The notes beneath the pieces are model-generated. The model made no database searches and was not told where the DNA came from. It worked only from the letters and a program-made list of their open reading frames with translations. From Heterohyrax brucei (lineage: Eukaryota; Chordata; Mammalia; Hyracoidea; Procaviidae), in contig CM053162.1 in the NCBI GenBank assembly GCA_028571685.1, positions 44,736,851 to 44,800,850 of the forward strand: a stretch of 64,000 nucleotides of DNA, in the 5' to 3' direction. The position numbers and the translations under genes are program-made. Below are positions 21,876-33,665 of the stretch, one piece after another. Positions within the stretch are counted from its first letter, which is position 1. Every line of letters starts with the position of its first letter.

Positions 21876-22406
21876 TGTCTCAGTCATCTAGTATGCTGCA
21901 ACAGAAATACCATAAGTGAATGGCTTTAACAAAGGGTAGTTCATTCTCTCATGGTTCAGTAGGCTACAACTCCAAATTCAGGGTGCCAGCTCCAAGGGGA
22001 TGGTTTCTCTCTGTTAGCTGTGGAGGACAATTCTTCTCACCAAAATTCCTCTGGACTAGGGGCTTCTGTGTGCAGCAACCCCAGGTCCAAAGGACTTGCT
22101 CTGTTGCCGGAACTGCCTTCTTGGTAGTATGAGGTTTGTCAACTCTGTTTGTTTCCGTTTCTTGTAGGATAAAAGGTGGTACAGACCACACTGTAGGGGA
22201 ACTCTGTGTACATTGGATCAGGGAGGTGACTTTAGTAAGGCTGTTACAGTCCCACCCTAATCTTTAATGCAATCCAATCTATTAACCACAGGCAGAGATT
22301 AGGATTTGTAACAGGAAAATCACAGAATTAAGAACAAACACATGTTCAGCTCAATGGCCCAGCCACATTTTTGGGGGAGGGGGAAGATGCAATTCAATCC
22401 ATCACA
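21876..22406 (-). mobile_element. Afrotherian MaLR-like solo LTR, copy 1
   Basis: On the minus strand it starts TGTGATGGATTGAATTGC and ends in CTGAGACA (21876 side), with the AATTTGGAGTTGTAGCC region inside. The same LTR occurs at 31062, 32901, 49250 and 53303. It has no coding capacity. Confidence 0.7.
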
Positions 22407-22652
22407 GCACTTCAAATCTTTTCATCTTCTGGCTCCACCATAAGCTCTCTATGCCACCCTTTTTGACAGTTAGGCTGGTCTCTTCTTTGTCATGGTGAAC
22501 ACACCTGACTGATGCTGTCCAGTTACTTCTGGAATGTACAACTGAAGGTCTACTTTATTCTGAGCTTTTCTTGACTACTCCAGGCTCCTAAGACCATTGC
22601 CTTACATGAACTTTGTTTCAAAACAGATTTTTCCAAAAGTGCTTGTACTTTT

Positions 22653-22753
22653 GGTGACATGGTGGTTGAGGCACTCCTTGAAGCTATGGGGTGGTTCTGC
22701 TCTGTTCTCTAGAGTTGCTGTGAGTTACAGTTGACTCTCTTGCAGCGGGTTTG
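22653..22753 (+). mobile_element. AfroSINE with internal deletion and TSD
   Basis: A short AfroSINE runs from the A-box side (GGTGACATGGTGGTTGAG) straight to CTCCTTGAAGCTATGGGG and the tail, so the B-box part is missing. It is flanked by GTACTTTT at 22645-22652 and 22754-22761. The deletion may have been present at insertion or have come later. Confidence 0.7.
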
Positions 22754-22761
22754 GTACTTTT

Positions 22762-24039
22762 AAAGCACCAGTGTCCAAATCAGAAATCACATCTCCTGAT
22801 GATGTGAATGTAGCAAAGCTGCCTTTTCTAAGTGGGGAACAATTCTTTGCTACTGTAAAGTTCCAACCGTGAAGGACAGATGATCCACAGCACCAATAAT
22901 GTGAAGAAAGAAAACCAAAAAATCTTGAAATAGCTGAGGTCAAAATCAGGTAAACCGTTGTGAGTGTGAACACTTCAGGCTTTTGGTCCCACATTCCTTC
23001 GTGCTGAATTGGCAAAGTCACAGCTGTCTCTCCTAGGGAGGCAAACTAGCAATTCCATTAGATGTTAATGACACAGAACCATATTGGTGCTACTCCTAGA
23101 CCTGCAAAGCGGAGCTCAATGTTTGAGTCATACTAAATGCAGCTGTCAGGCAACTGTCTTGAGGGGAGATGTTCCACCTAGGAAATAAGACTCAAACACA
23201 TTTAGCTAAGTGGCTCATGGTTTCTCTCATCCTTTAAAAAAGTTGAAGCATCTTCACTTCATGTAAAGCAGCAGAGAAGCACAAAGATGATGGACAGGAA
23301 CTTGTTCAGGTTGGTGAAGCAATCTTTCAAAACTCTGACTCTGTTTAGATAGGACCAACATTTGGAGAGGAATACCTGGTGTGATGTTCCACTGTGCCAA
23401 ATAAATAACTTAGAACCCACTGTCTGACACCAGGCAGTCACTTCCTTACCCACCCTTGGATACCAGGGAACAAGTGGTCAGAGTAGATAGCTTACAACTG
23501 CACAGATTGAACCTGGCAATTTACAGTAAGTCTTTGTCCTCCTTCAGCAACAGAATGCCTCAACAACGATATTACACAGCCTAGGGAGAGCCACAAGAAA
23601 TCTTTGACTACATTTCTCGTTTACAGAATGAGTGCTAAAGTATTGATATTTCTTTGCTGTGTATAAAATTGGAAGGAATTTTTTTTATTGTGATTGAGTG
23701 AAAATGTACATTCCCATATAAATTTGCATGGAAAGGAAAATTTTTGAGGAAAAAGAACAAAGCTAAGTCACTTTAAAGGTACCAGTTTTTATTTATAAAG
23801 GCAAGCACATCAGTATTCACTTGTTTTACAATCTACATCATGTTTTTTTCTCAGGTTAGCTAAGGCACAAAAGGCAAGAGAAGCAAATACTAGTTAATAT
23901 ATAAATTCCTGCATTTCTAAAATCCAGAGGCTGGAATGAAACAGACCATTTCAGGGTATTTCTTTCAGTATCGATATATAAATACAAGATCTCACTTCCA
24001 AATGAAAAGGGAAAAGCTCCCTCCCCCTATATAGAAATT
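22762..24039. other. Unassigned interval with two open minus-strand frames
   Basis: Minus-strand frames at 23021-22725 (98 codons, one hydrophobic stretch VYLILTSAISRFFGFL) and 23453-23259 (64 codons) are open but have no recognised domain. They are separated by stops in every frame. A decayed processed pseudogene or a non-coding transcript are possibilities; nothing decides between them and chance. Confidence 0.35.
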
Positions 24040-24243
24040 TAGGAACTCTAGTGGCACAGTGGCTGAGTGCTCATTTGCTAACTGAAAGGTCGTCAGTTTG
24101 AACCTACCAGGTTGTTCTGCAGTAGAAAGATGTGGCAGTTTGGTTCTCTAAAGATTTATAGCCATGGAAACCCTATGGGACAGTTCTACTCTGTTGTACA
24201 GAGTAGAATCTACTCAGTGGCTGGCAGTGGGTTTGGTTTTTGA
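24040..24243 (+). mobile_element. AfroSINE
   Basis: Full-length order: GGAACTCTAGTGGCACAGTG, TTTGCTAACTGAAAGG, GTTTGAACCTACCAGG, CCCTATGGGACAG and the tail GGCAGTGGGTTTGG. A short insertion repeats part of the tail (TACAGAGTAGAATC). Confidence 0.8.
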
Positions 24244-24609
24244 GTACAGAAATTTGAATGTAGTGATAAAACTGAGGTTGGGACTTTTCGTTTTTGGAAA
24301 TTTTAGTGAAGCAATTTATATCAGTTGTGTTTATACTGTATCTAGAATTGAGAAGTATAATCTCAAAGTGTTTTCTTCAAAATGAAAACCTCAAATTAAA
24401 AAGATTACAGCCTCTTTAATGGAATGCTGATATAGATATATTATTAAAGTGCTGTTACACAATAGCCTCAACTAGTAAACTGTAAATAATAAATCATTTT
24501 CACTTAAACTAATGTGACTTTTCTCTCCCTCCCACCTCCCCATGGGTGTTTGTAGACTCTTCGGCTATTAGGGTTGAATTCTCAAGAATTCAGGGATTCA
24601 GTACTGCAA

Positions 24610-24790
24610 GAGAATGGATCTTACATTTATTAAATGCACATTATGTTCTAGCCACTGGCATAGATTCTTCACACTTTATTTAGTCCTTCTATGAGTTTAG
24701 GTATTTTTTACTGTCCTTTCATAAATGACAGAATTGAGACCAAGAGAAATTAAATAACTTGTCCAAAATCATTCAACTGTTGAGTACTTG
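24610..24790 (-). mobile_element. MIR-type SINE fragment
   Basis: Antisense MIR-like order: AATGACAGAATTGAGACC, AAATAACTTGTCCAAAATCA. Diverged. Confidence 0.5.
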
Positions 24791-25224
24791 AATATGGCTT
24801 TTAATCTTGGTTAATTTGATACACACCAGTTGTATTGCCATTTTGCATGATCTTGAGAGAAGTTTTAGTGCAAATTATTTCTACTAGTCAAAAAAAAATT
24901 AAATTTCTGTAACTGGGTAGGTCATCTTTTGGAAGTGACAATATATACCATACCCAAGTGGGGAATTGTTAAAATGACAAAGAGGTGAAGAGCTTATCTA
25001 GGAATAGCAAACACAGGTCAGAGATAGCCCACAGCAACCTGCCATTTGGCAGAGTGAAGACTATCAGACCAAGGATAATAACAAAAAAGAAACTGTTTGG
25101 CTCACTGCTTAACTAGAATCTCAACGTCAGAGTAGATCCGAAAAGAGCTGATCGGGTAACCTGTCTGCTAAACACCTTTCTTCTTGGCATCTGATGTCAT
25201 TCATTGCGAAGTCAAGATTTTTGC

Positions 25225-25725
25225 AATACTCTACAAAACTCTACATAATCCCTGCCTCCTCCCACCACCTATTACTCCCTAACTCTTGATCATTATGTTC
25301 CATCAACTCTGGCCTTCTTGTTTCTGGAATATGTCAGTTACGCCTCTGCCTCAAGCCCATTGCATTGGTTGTTCCCTCTGTCTGGAATGTTCTTCCTCAG
25401 ATATCCACAGACCTTTCTTCCTTTTCTCTCTTAAGTCTTTACTTAAATGTCATCTTAATGAGGCATACCTGATCACTGCTCTTAAAATTGTCACATCCCC
25501 TATCTCACTACACCCTTTTCTTGCTCTACCTTTTTCATAACACTTATCATCATCTAACGTACTATACAGTTTACTTACTATATATATTGTCTGCCTGTTC
25601 CTTTCCCCCTGTAATGTAAATTCCACAGGATTTTTATTTACTGATGCATCCCCACTGTCGAGAACAGGGCCTAATAGTGCTTGATAAGTGTTTGTTGAAA
25701 GAACTTGTCTTCATTTCTTCAGTTT
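25225..25725 (+). mobile_element. L2 LINE 3' end
   Basis: Plus-strand L2: a CTCTGTCTGGAATGTTCTTC block, then CTTAAATGTCATCTTAATGA, CATAACACTTATCATCATCT and the terminal GTGTTTGTTGAAAGAA. The order and terminus are typical of L2. Confidence 0.7.
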
Positions 25726-27680
25726 TCTGACCTCTGCAGCAAGTAGGTAGAGGAACACACAAGTGTATTATCATTAGACAGTTGTCGTGGTAGACAGTGG
25801 ATGGATTCTGGCTTATCTGAGTGACAATGCAGTTAGTACGTTTTGGATCTAGTGACTTTTCTCTGATGATTCTTGAATTAACAGATAATAAAATGTAAGT
25901 CTTAATTTTTTTGCTTCAACTTGTTTATTCTTAGATGAGTTTTCTGTGTTTTCCTTTTTTATTTTGGAAATTTTCATATATATACTGAAGTGAAGAGATA
26001 GTACAGTTAACCCCTTATACCCACCATCTGGTTTCAGTAGTTATCAACTCCTGACTAGTCTTACCCCAGTGATGCTTCTCTTTGCTCTCCTTCCCTCCTG
26101 AAGATTATGTTGAAGCAAAATGGAATAGTGGGAAGACAAGACATCATTTCATTCATAAAAGCCTGAAAGGCATTGATGGAATTGAATACCACTAAAACTC
26201 TTAATGTGGAAGTTCATGAATCTTTTGTAAAAATAATTAAATCCCTGCTAAAGAAAAGAACTCATTCTAGAGTTATTGTATCTTTTTGTTTAAAATCTGC
26301 TAGAACAGTTTTCCTATTGCCATTTGATTTGAAGGTGACTTCTTTTAGCTATATGTCTTAGTGTCCTTAAAAAAACAAAAACAAAACCAAAACCTCTTCC
26401 CCTAAATGTTCTTGCTTTTCACCCTTTTATATAATGAAAAGCTGGTTGTTTTTAGGGAAGTAAATAATATTTAATTTTTCCAAAGTAGAGCTAACCTTAC
26501 TATTACTAATAAAAAAGAAAAACATTTCATAGTTAAGCAGTTCCAATTTTATCTTGTGGAATATGAGATGACCAAATCAGTGATGCATGAAAAGGGTCAA
26601 TTTTGTTGTACAAATGGCTGAAGAACTGGATAAGTTTAGAGCAAATGAGGTGTGATTTTTATCTGAAAGGCTATAGCTTATTTTTTGAAGGCTAAATTCT
26701 CTCAACTGTGGGGTCACTTTAGACAGTCTCAGAGCATGACCAAGGTCAAAGTGATTAATTTGTTGAAAATTGTTACAGGCCCTTATCATTTGTGGAGGTT
26801 TTTTTAGGTTGGGGCTAGAGATGGGAGGAGTAGGTAAACAACTTGTGTAACTGTCACAATGTGTGAATTATGAAAACAAATTTACTTTAAGATTAATTAA
26901 AATGTCCTAAGAGATTAAATCTTCCATGTGAATTTTAATATCTTATACTATTAAGTGTAGTCTTAATTTCCTTAGTTTACCATTTGGGAAGGTCTGATAA
27001 AAGATTGGAAATTTGCTGCTGCTAAGTTGAAGTCCATATTAAGCAATTTATTCTGCTTAGAAACATTTGAAAATTTTAAGTGCTGACTAGGAAATTTAAA
27101 AATGTTATATTACCTTAAAAAGATTTTCTTGACAGACAAATCAGTATCTCTGCCAATTTTTACATCATTATTTTTGGCAGGATATTTATCTGTAAAGTAA
27201 TGCCAGAATTCAGATGTATGGTAGTTTGAATTATAGAGGATCCAAAAAATTCAATCTCAAACTGTGATATATCTCACACTCATAGAATGAGAGTGCGGAT
27301 TACACAAAACTAGTTGTATATATGTTTTAAAGCCACCCAAATAAAGACAAGTGGTTTCTAATAAAGGGGCGACAACACCTGAGCTGTTATAACTGATAGT
27401 TTTGTCTATTTCAAACTAACAAAACACTCAAAGTCTTAGCACTGTGTCAGGCATTGGCAGCACTTAATAATGGTAAATACTCAGTACTGCTCAACATTTT
27501 GTGAGGGGAAAGGCATAATAGCTTTAGACAGTTCCTGACACATGTCCTTCAGCCAACTGAAATTACAGGAGTGAGGGACTAATTCATGTAATAAAACGTC
27601 TGAGGAAGTGGAGGGTAAGGTTATCTTAAATAGTTGTGCATAAGGGAGCTGGGTTAAGGGCGGGAGGAAGATCTGGGGCT
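25726..27680. other. Unassigned AT-rich interval
   Basis: No gene is seen. 25960-26110 resembles an old mammalian interspersed repeat whose family I cannot name; a similar stretch is at 54660-54840. The 62- and 70-codon frames here carry no motifs. Confidence 0.45.
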
Positions 27681-27690
27681 TTGCTTGCTA

Positions 27691-27853
27691 GGGAAGCCCT
27701 GGTGGCACAGCGGCTCAGTGCTACAGTTGCTAACCAGAAGGTCACCAGTTTGAATCTGTCAGACCTCCTTGGAAACTCTGTGGGGCAGTTCTACTCTGTC
27801 TATAGGGTTGCTATGAGTCAGAATTGACTCGATGGCAGTGGGTTTGGTTTTGG
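27691..27853 (+). mobile_element. AfroSINE with perfect 10-bp TSD
   Basis: One of the best-preserved AfroSINEs here, opening GGAAGCCCTGGTGGCACAGC. It is flanked by TTGCTTGCTA at 27681-27690 and 27854-27863. The tail reads GTTGCTATGAGTCAGAATTG, then GACTCGATGGCAGTGGG. Confidence 0.95.
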
Positions 27854-28103
27854 TTGCTTGCTAAGGTTGGTGCTGGTGCAAGGCTTGTGTATCTAAAAAG
27901 AGGCACTTTTCTCTTACACAGTGTAACCATGTGAGCTATCAGAGGCTCTGGTGGGCTGAGATGAGGTCTAAGAAGTGATTGTTATTCCATAATGACTATA
28001 GGAAAACATCCAGACATTCCTTCAAATATTTAATATTTTATTGACGGTAGGAGGATGTTGATATTCTAGTAAAAAAATGCATACCTTTTTTATATGTATA
28101 TAT

Positions 28104-29790
28104 TTTTTCTTTTTTATTTAACATGACTGAGTGAAAATGTACATTCCCGTATAAATTTACATGCCCACCTCTACGCAGCTTCCACTGCTCTCCCTGTCCG
28201 GTGACAGCACACTATTCCTCTCTGCTCCATACATGTCTCATCCTCCCAACAGCCTCCTTTCTGTTCCTCTCCACCCACTCTCCTTCCTCCAGCCAGAGGT
28301 CAGCAGGATGATATCCTATAGATGTATAGAACCATAAAGTGCAACCAATATATGGTCACTCTGCATTACCAAGTCCAATCCATTCCTGTCCAAAGAGTGG
28401 ACGGTTGTTATAATTTATGGGTAAGGGCAGCATCAGGGCCGGGGGCCATGCTCTCAGGGAAACCCCGAAACCGCTGGACCATCAATTGAGGTCTTTTAGT
28501 GGAGATCTCAGGATGCACCCCTTTTTATTCTTGTGTTGCCAGTGAGACTCAACTTAGTGAGCTCCATCGTGGTTATCACTGGTGGTGGCCGGGCACCATC
28601 TGGTTCTTCCGGTCCCAAGTTGTTGAAGGCACCCACTCTTGCGGGTCTCTCTGTCTTCTAGGTTGTCTTTACCGCATGTCATTTTGGTCCTCAGTGAGCA
28701 TCCATTCTTGCTGAGTTGGGACCGTTTGCTGTGTCCTCGGATGGCAGCTTGGCAGCTTTTAAGACCCCAGATGCCACTCACCAATGTGGGGTGCAGAGAG
28801 CTCTCTTAGCAAAACGCTAGTTGTGCCAGTTGGCCTCAATTTCACCTTAGAGCATGATCCCCTGCCCCCTGCCCCAGCTACTCTATCCTTGCAATATTGG
28901 GTCAAGATGGAAGGAGAACTCAAGTTATGCTGAAGTCCACTTAATGTTGTTCTTGTTTCTAATGTGTGCTATCACCGCTTTCTCCCAACTAGATTTCTAG
29001 CAACTATCTAAACTAAACCCTCCCCGCCTCACCCTCCCTCCGTCCCTCCCCTCCCTTGCAGCTGTCAAAGAGTCTTTTCTTCTTTACACAGGTCTATTTT
29101 TGAGATCTTATCGTAGAGGTCTCATACAGTATTATTTGTCCCTTTGTCGCTGACTACTTTCACTCAACATAATGTCTTCCAGTTGAAACCAGGTTAGGAG
29201 ATGTTTCCTGGAATCATCGTTATTCTTTAGCATTGCGTAGTGCTCCACTGAATATATGTACCATAGTTTACCTATCCATTCTTCTGTTGTTGGGCATTTG
29301 GGTTGATTCCATCTTTTTGCTATCATGGACTGTGCTGCGATAAACATTCTCGTGCATGTGTCCGTTGGTGTGAAAGGCCTTGATTCTGTAGGATATATTT
29401 CAAGTAGTGGAATTACTGGGTCAAATGGTATATCGATACCCATTTTTTTAAGGAAGCGCCAGATTGCTTTCCAAAGAGGCTGGACCATTTTGCAACCCCA
29501 CCAACAGTGTAGGAGGGTTCCACTTTTTCCACAGCCTCTCCAGCATTTGTTGTTTTGTGTTTTCTGGATCATGGCCAATCTTGTTGGGGTGAGATGGTAT
29601 CTCATTGTTGTCTTGATTTGAATTTCTTTAATAACTAAAGATCGTGAACAGTCCGCATGTGTTTTATGGCTGCCTGGATCTCCTCTTTAGTGAAATGTCT
29701 GACCATCTCCTTTGCCGATCGCTTAATTGGATGGTTTATCTTCTTGCTATTGATATTTTGTAGTATCTTATAGATTATGGAGATCAGGCA
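28104..29790 (-). mobile_element. Young L1, 5'-truncated (3' UTR plus ORF2 C-terminus)
   Basis: The antisense poly(A) lies at 28104-28120, then a 3' UTR of about 1 kb, then the ORF2 C-terminal half. The 3' UTR is nearly identical to that at 41605-42606. The truncated end is at about 29790, where the second copy continues. Related T-rich sequence on both sides (GTATATATTTTTT, GTATATTTTTAAT) may be an imperfect target-site duplication. Confidence 0.8.
29132..29605 (-). pseudogene. L1 ORF2 C-terminus (157 codons open)
   Basis: The frame reads [20 protein letters not shown], the cysteine-rich [29 protein letters not shown] and [19 protein letters not shown]. It corresponds to the conserved end of L1 ORF2 containing the zinc-knuckle-like cysteines, and all of those are present. 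Upstream (29606-29790) the frame is broken. The remnant lacks endonuclease and RT, so it is non-functional. Confidence 0.8.
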
Positions 29791-30029
29791 TCAGCCTTTT
29801 GTATATTTTTAATAAAATATTTATTAGATACACAGAACATCGCTTAATCTTTTCAGTTTCCAAATATTTTATCGTTTTCTTATCACTTAAAACTAGGTAG
29901 CATTTATTTATTCACACTCATTAAGGATCAGGGTAGTGACTGTAAAGCCATGCTTGGTCTGACTCATCCCTGCTTTGTTGGCTTCATCTCCTACTGTGTA
30001 CTTTCTTGCTCATTATAGTCCAGCCAGAG

Positions 30030-30415
30030 AGATTGTTCTTGTGTGGGCCTATTAGTCCCTCTGCATTGAATGTTCTGCTCTTCTCTCTTTCCATCCTCCA
30101 GTCTCTGTATGGTTGGCTGCTTCTTACCTGGAGGTCTTTTGCATTTCAGTGTAGCCTTTCCTTCCTTTCAGTCTATGTTTAGCAGCTTCTTCAACCCGTT
30201 TTTTCTGTCATATCACCCTGCTTTGTTTATAGTATTTATCACCTTTATTTATTTATTTGCACTTAGTATCTGCTCTTCCCCTTAGAGTATAAGTCTTACA
30301 AGAGTCAGGGACCTTACTTGTCTTGTTTGCCATCATATCTTTGGTTGCCCAGGACAGTTCCTGGTACTCAGTAGGTATGCTCTAACATTGTTGAATCAAT
30401 GATTAGAGTGGGAAA
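30030..30415 (+). mobile_element. L2 LINE 3' end
   Basis: Plus-strand L2 terminal region: GTTTATAGTATTTATCACC, AGAGTATAAGTCTTACAAG, GACAGTTCCTGGTACTCAG and ending TTGTTGAATCAATGA. Confidence 0.65.
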
Positions 30416-31061
30416 GTCTTATTCAGAATATATTTTATTTTTCTGCTTTTCTGCTTCTTAGTTTTCTATATTTTACTCTTTAATCAGTTTTCTTGTGCTG
30501 TTTCAAGAACTAGACAGTTTCCTGTGATGCACTCCAGTTTAGGTAAAAGAAAAACAACAAAAACTTGTTCTTGATAAACAACAACATGTCATGCATGCCT
30601 TATGTAGTTTTAGTTCTCTACGGATTGAGACTGTCAGTTTCAAGTACCTGTTAGCTCTCTAGATGAGGATTGATGGTATACGACTGTGCAGACTAAGTAG
30701 ATACAATTTGCAGAAATGTTTGATAGAGATACATTGATGCTGGCAAGAAATGTTTTAAAATTATCTTTCAAATGCTGCCAACTTTGGTGATGACTAGTGC
30801 ACATTTGCTTAGTTGTGAAATAGTTGATAGTTCTTTATTATCAGTTTTTTCCAGTGATGTTATATGCCTCTTGTGGACCTGAACCTCAGGCAGCTATTTG
30901 GCCAGCCAACCCTTTAATCCAGCTTTGAGGAATACATAGGTATGGGTATAGGTAGGTTTAAGTGTGATAGCAAGAATTTGAGGAGTTCTTGGCCGGTTAT
31001 TAGTTTATTAAGAGGCAAGATAATTTGCTGAGACTATGGGGAAAACTAGGGGGATGGAAAG
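30416..31061. other. Unassigned interval
   Basis: No gene or nameable repeat is recognised. Confidence 0.5.
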
Positions 31062-31561
31062 TGTCATGGACTGAATTGTATGGCCCCCCCCAAAATGTGA
31101 TTTACCTTAGTTAGACCATGAGTCTTAATGGTTGTGTGATTGTCCACCGTTTTATGAGATTTTCCAGTGTTTATAATTTCTGTTACTGTAATTTAGTAAG
31201 ATGGATTAGCAGCAGTTACATTGATGAGATCTGCAAGGCTGAATTGTGTCTTAAGTCAGTCTCTTTTGAGATATAAAAGAGAAGTGAGTGGAGTAACCTG
31301 GGGCCCTCATACCACCAAGAAAGCAGTGCCAGGAGCAGAGTGTCCTTTGGACCTGAGGTTCCTGCACTGAGATGCTACCAGATCAGGGGGAAACGGATGA
31401 TGAAGACCATCCTCCAGAGATGAGAGGGATAAAGCCTTCACCTGGAGAGCTGATGCCCTAAATTTGGACTTGTAGTCTACTGGTCTGTGAGAGAATAAAC
31501 TTCTCTGTTAAAGCCAACCACTTTGGTACTTCTGTTACAGCAGCACTAAATGACTAAGACA
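31062..31561 (+). mobile_element. Afrotherian MaLR-like solo LTR, copy 2
   Basis: It begins TGTCATGGACTGAATTG and ends AAATGACTAAGACA, so it has TG...CA ends. Inside are GAGATATAAAAGAGAAG (TATA-box-like, about 31270) and GAGAATAAACTTC (a possible AATAAA, about 31493). The flanks GAAAG and GAAGA are a poor 5-bp duplication. There is no internal region. Confidence 0.75.
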
Positions 31562-31944
31562 GAAGAAGGTGTGAGGAGAAAGTAGTGAAAAGGGAGAGGA
31601 AACTGGCTAGAGAAGAATAAGGAGGATTGTTGGGTAGAGATGGTAACCAACCTGGGATAGGTAACCATGCATTATCAGTGGTACCAATCTCTGTCAGGCT
31701 TTGACAGCACATAGTGGAAAATATTTCATTTGTATAGTTGGCTAAATATGATAGATAATTCTCCTTGTTTTGAGTTCTTTAATTTTTTGGACAGTTGAAA
31801 TTATAACAGTATCTAATGGGTTTTTGGTATATGCAGATGTAATGCAAAAGGTAACTACAATATGAAGGAGGAGCATAAAGAGACCTAAATGATAGTAGTT
31901 TCTGCATTCCTCTTAAATTGTTACAATAGTGAGTCTAAGAAGAT

Positions 31945-32105
31945 TGTGGAAAAAGTGGCACAGTGGTGAAGTGCTCAGCTGCCAACTGAAGGTCAGTGGT
32001 TGGAACCCACCAGTTGCTGTATGGGAGACAGATGTGGCAGTCTGGATTCATAAAGGTTTACTGCTTGGAAACTCTATGGGGCAGTTCTCTCTGTGACAGT
32101 CGATA
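31945..32105 (+). mobile_element. AfroSINE
   Basis: GTGGCACAGTGGTGAAGTGC, GTGGTTGGAACCCACC and CTATGGGGCAGTTCTC appear in the right order. The tail is truncated after GACAGTCGATATGC. Confidence 0.75.
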
Positions 32106-32370
32106 TGCAAGCACTAATAAAACGATAGTTCGAATAGCTATGTTACTATCAGACTTTAGAGCAAGAGGAATTACCAGGGATAAAGAGACATTTTATAATG
32201 ATAACGGGATCTATTCACCAGTAAGACTTTTTAGTTCTAAGTGTCTGTTGTCCTAAAAAGAGAACTTCAAAATATATGAAGCAAAAACTGATAGAACTGA
32301 AAGATACACTTATAAGTGATGATTTCTGTATGCTCTAAGTGATTTAAAAGCATAAAAAGAGAATCAGCAA

Positions 32371-32900
32371 GGATACTGACATGGATGGAAGTATGTTTCC
32401 CCAAAAATGTGTGGGGCTGGCTGGGCCATGATTGCTCTCCATTTTGTGCTTTTCTTGTACTGTAAATTGTAGTCTCTGCCCATGGTCCCTGGTATGTCTA
32501 AGGCAGGAGTTAACACTGAGGTGGAGCAGTAAAATGATATGCCTAAACTTGAGGGGAACACAATTGCCGTCCCAGTGAGCCCAGCAGGCAGAACTGTAGC
32601 ACAGGGCAAGGGGTCTCCACTCAGAATCTGGAGAGTGTGGCCAGTACTTAGAGGGCTAACATAATATTTCTGCTGACTTTCTTTTTGCCTGTTTTCCCTT
32701 CTTTCTTCTACTTGTAATGGAAATGTCTAGTTTGTGCCTGCCTCTTTTGTCACTGAATTTTGGAAGCCGATAATTTATGTTCTGGATTTAACAGTTGAAA
32801 AGGAATTGGTGGATTTTGGACTTTAAGACTTTTGCTATGATGGGTGTATATGTTTTACATGTTATAAGGATGTGGTTTTTTCAGGGTATAAAGGCAGGAA
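32371..32900 (+). mobile_element. MaLR-type internal region, non-coding remnant
   Basis: This segment directly precedes an LTR and has old MaLR internal features (a GGAAATGTCTAGTTTGTGCC block, then a purine-rich end). The beginning resembles LTR sequence (CCCCAAAAATGTGTGGGGC). No open reading frame of retroviral type was found. Confidence 0.45.
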
Positions 32901-33385
32901 TGTTATGGATTGAATTGTGTTCCCCCCATAATGTGTATGGTTGTTTGGCTGGGCCATGATTCCAGGTGTTGTGTGATGTTCCTTCATGTTGTAAATCCAT
33001 GATGTTAATGAAGGAGGATGGGTAGCAGTTGTGTTGGTTTTGGTAGGCAGGACTGAATGTGTAAGACTGTTTTGTGACTTGAGGCAGTCTCTTGAGATAC
33101 AAAGAAGCTAGCAGAGAGATTTGGGATTTCATATCACCAAGAAGCAGTGGTGGGAGCTAAGTACAGCCTTTGGAAAGGACCTGAGGTCTCTGTGCCCCAG
33201 AAACTCCCAGTCCAGGGGAAGACCGACAACAAAGACCTTCCTCCAGAGCCAGCAGAGAAAATTGCCCTGTTGCTGACACCCTGAGTTTGGACTTTAAACC
33301 TTCTGGATTGTGACAGAATACCTCTTTTTAAAGCCATCTGCTTGTAGTATTTCTGTTAGAGCAGCACTAGTTGACTTTTAAGACA
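32901..33385 (+). mobile_element. Afrotherian MaLR-like LTR, copy 3
   Basis: It begins TGTTATGGATTGAATTGTG and ends TTTTAAGACA, and is colinear with copy 2 throughout. With the internal fragment to its left it may be the 3' LTR of a decayed element. Confidence 0.7.
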
Positions 33386-33479
33386 TACAGAGCAACTGAG
33401 TAACACCATCATCCCACTCGATCTAATTGAATTTTGAGAATATAGCACACAACAGAGCAGTATCTGTATTCTTTTCAGC

Positions 33480-33665
33480 CGTCTGTGGAACACACCAATA
33501 TTGTGGGCTGGCAAACTTTTTGTGTAAAGGGACAGATAGTATATATTTTGCGCTTTGTGAACCAGTGTCTTTGCTGCAGTTACTCAGCTGTAGTACTGTA
33601 GTGCAAAAGCAGTTATAAAGAAATGAACATGGCTGTTTTATTAAGTTTGACCTAAAGGGCTTCTG
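33480..33665 (+). mobile_element. hAT-Charlie-type non-autonomous transposon
   Basis: The order GGGCTGGCAAACTTTTTGTG, TTGCGCTTTGTGAACC, GCAGTTACTCAGCTGTAG, GTGCAAAAGCAGTTATA and ATGGCTGTTTTATT matches the common hAT-Charlie MITE of mammals. A second piece lies at 61690-61860. Confidence 0.65.

Noticed and set aside
22725..23453. Membrane protein gene on the minus strand
   Set aside because: Two short frames separated by stops, no start context, splice sites or known motif; left as unassigned.
31062..33385. Complete endogenous retrovirus between two LTRs
   Set aside because: Both LTRs are in the same orientation, but the space between holds an AfroSINE and only a short non-coding internal piece; no viral genes found.
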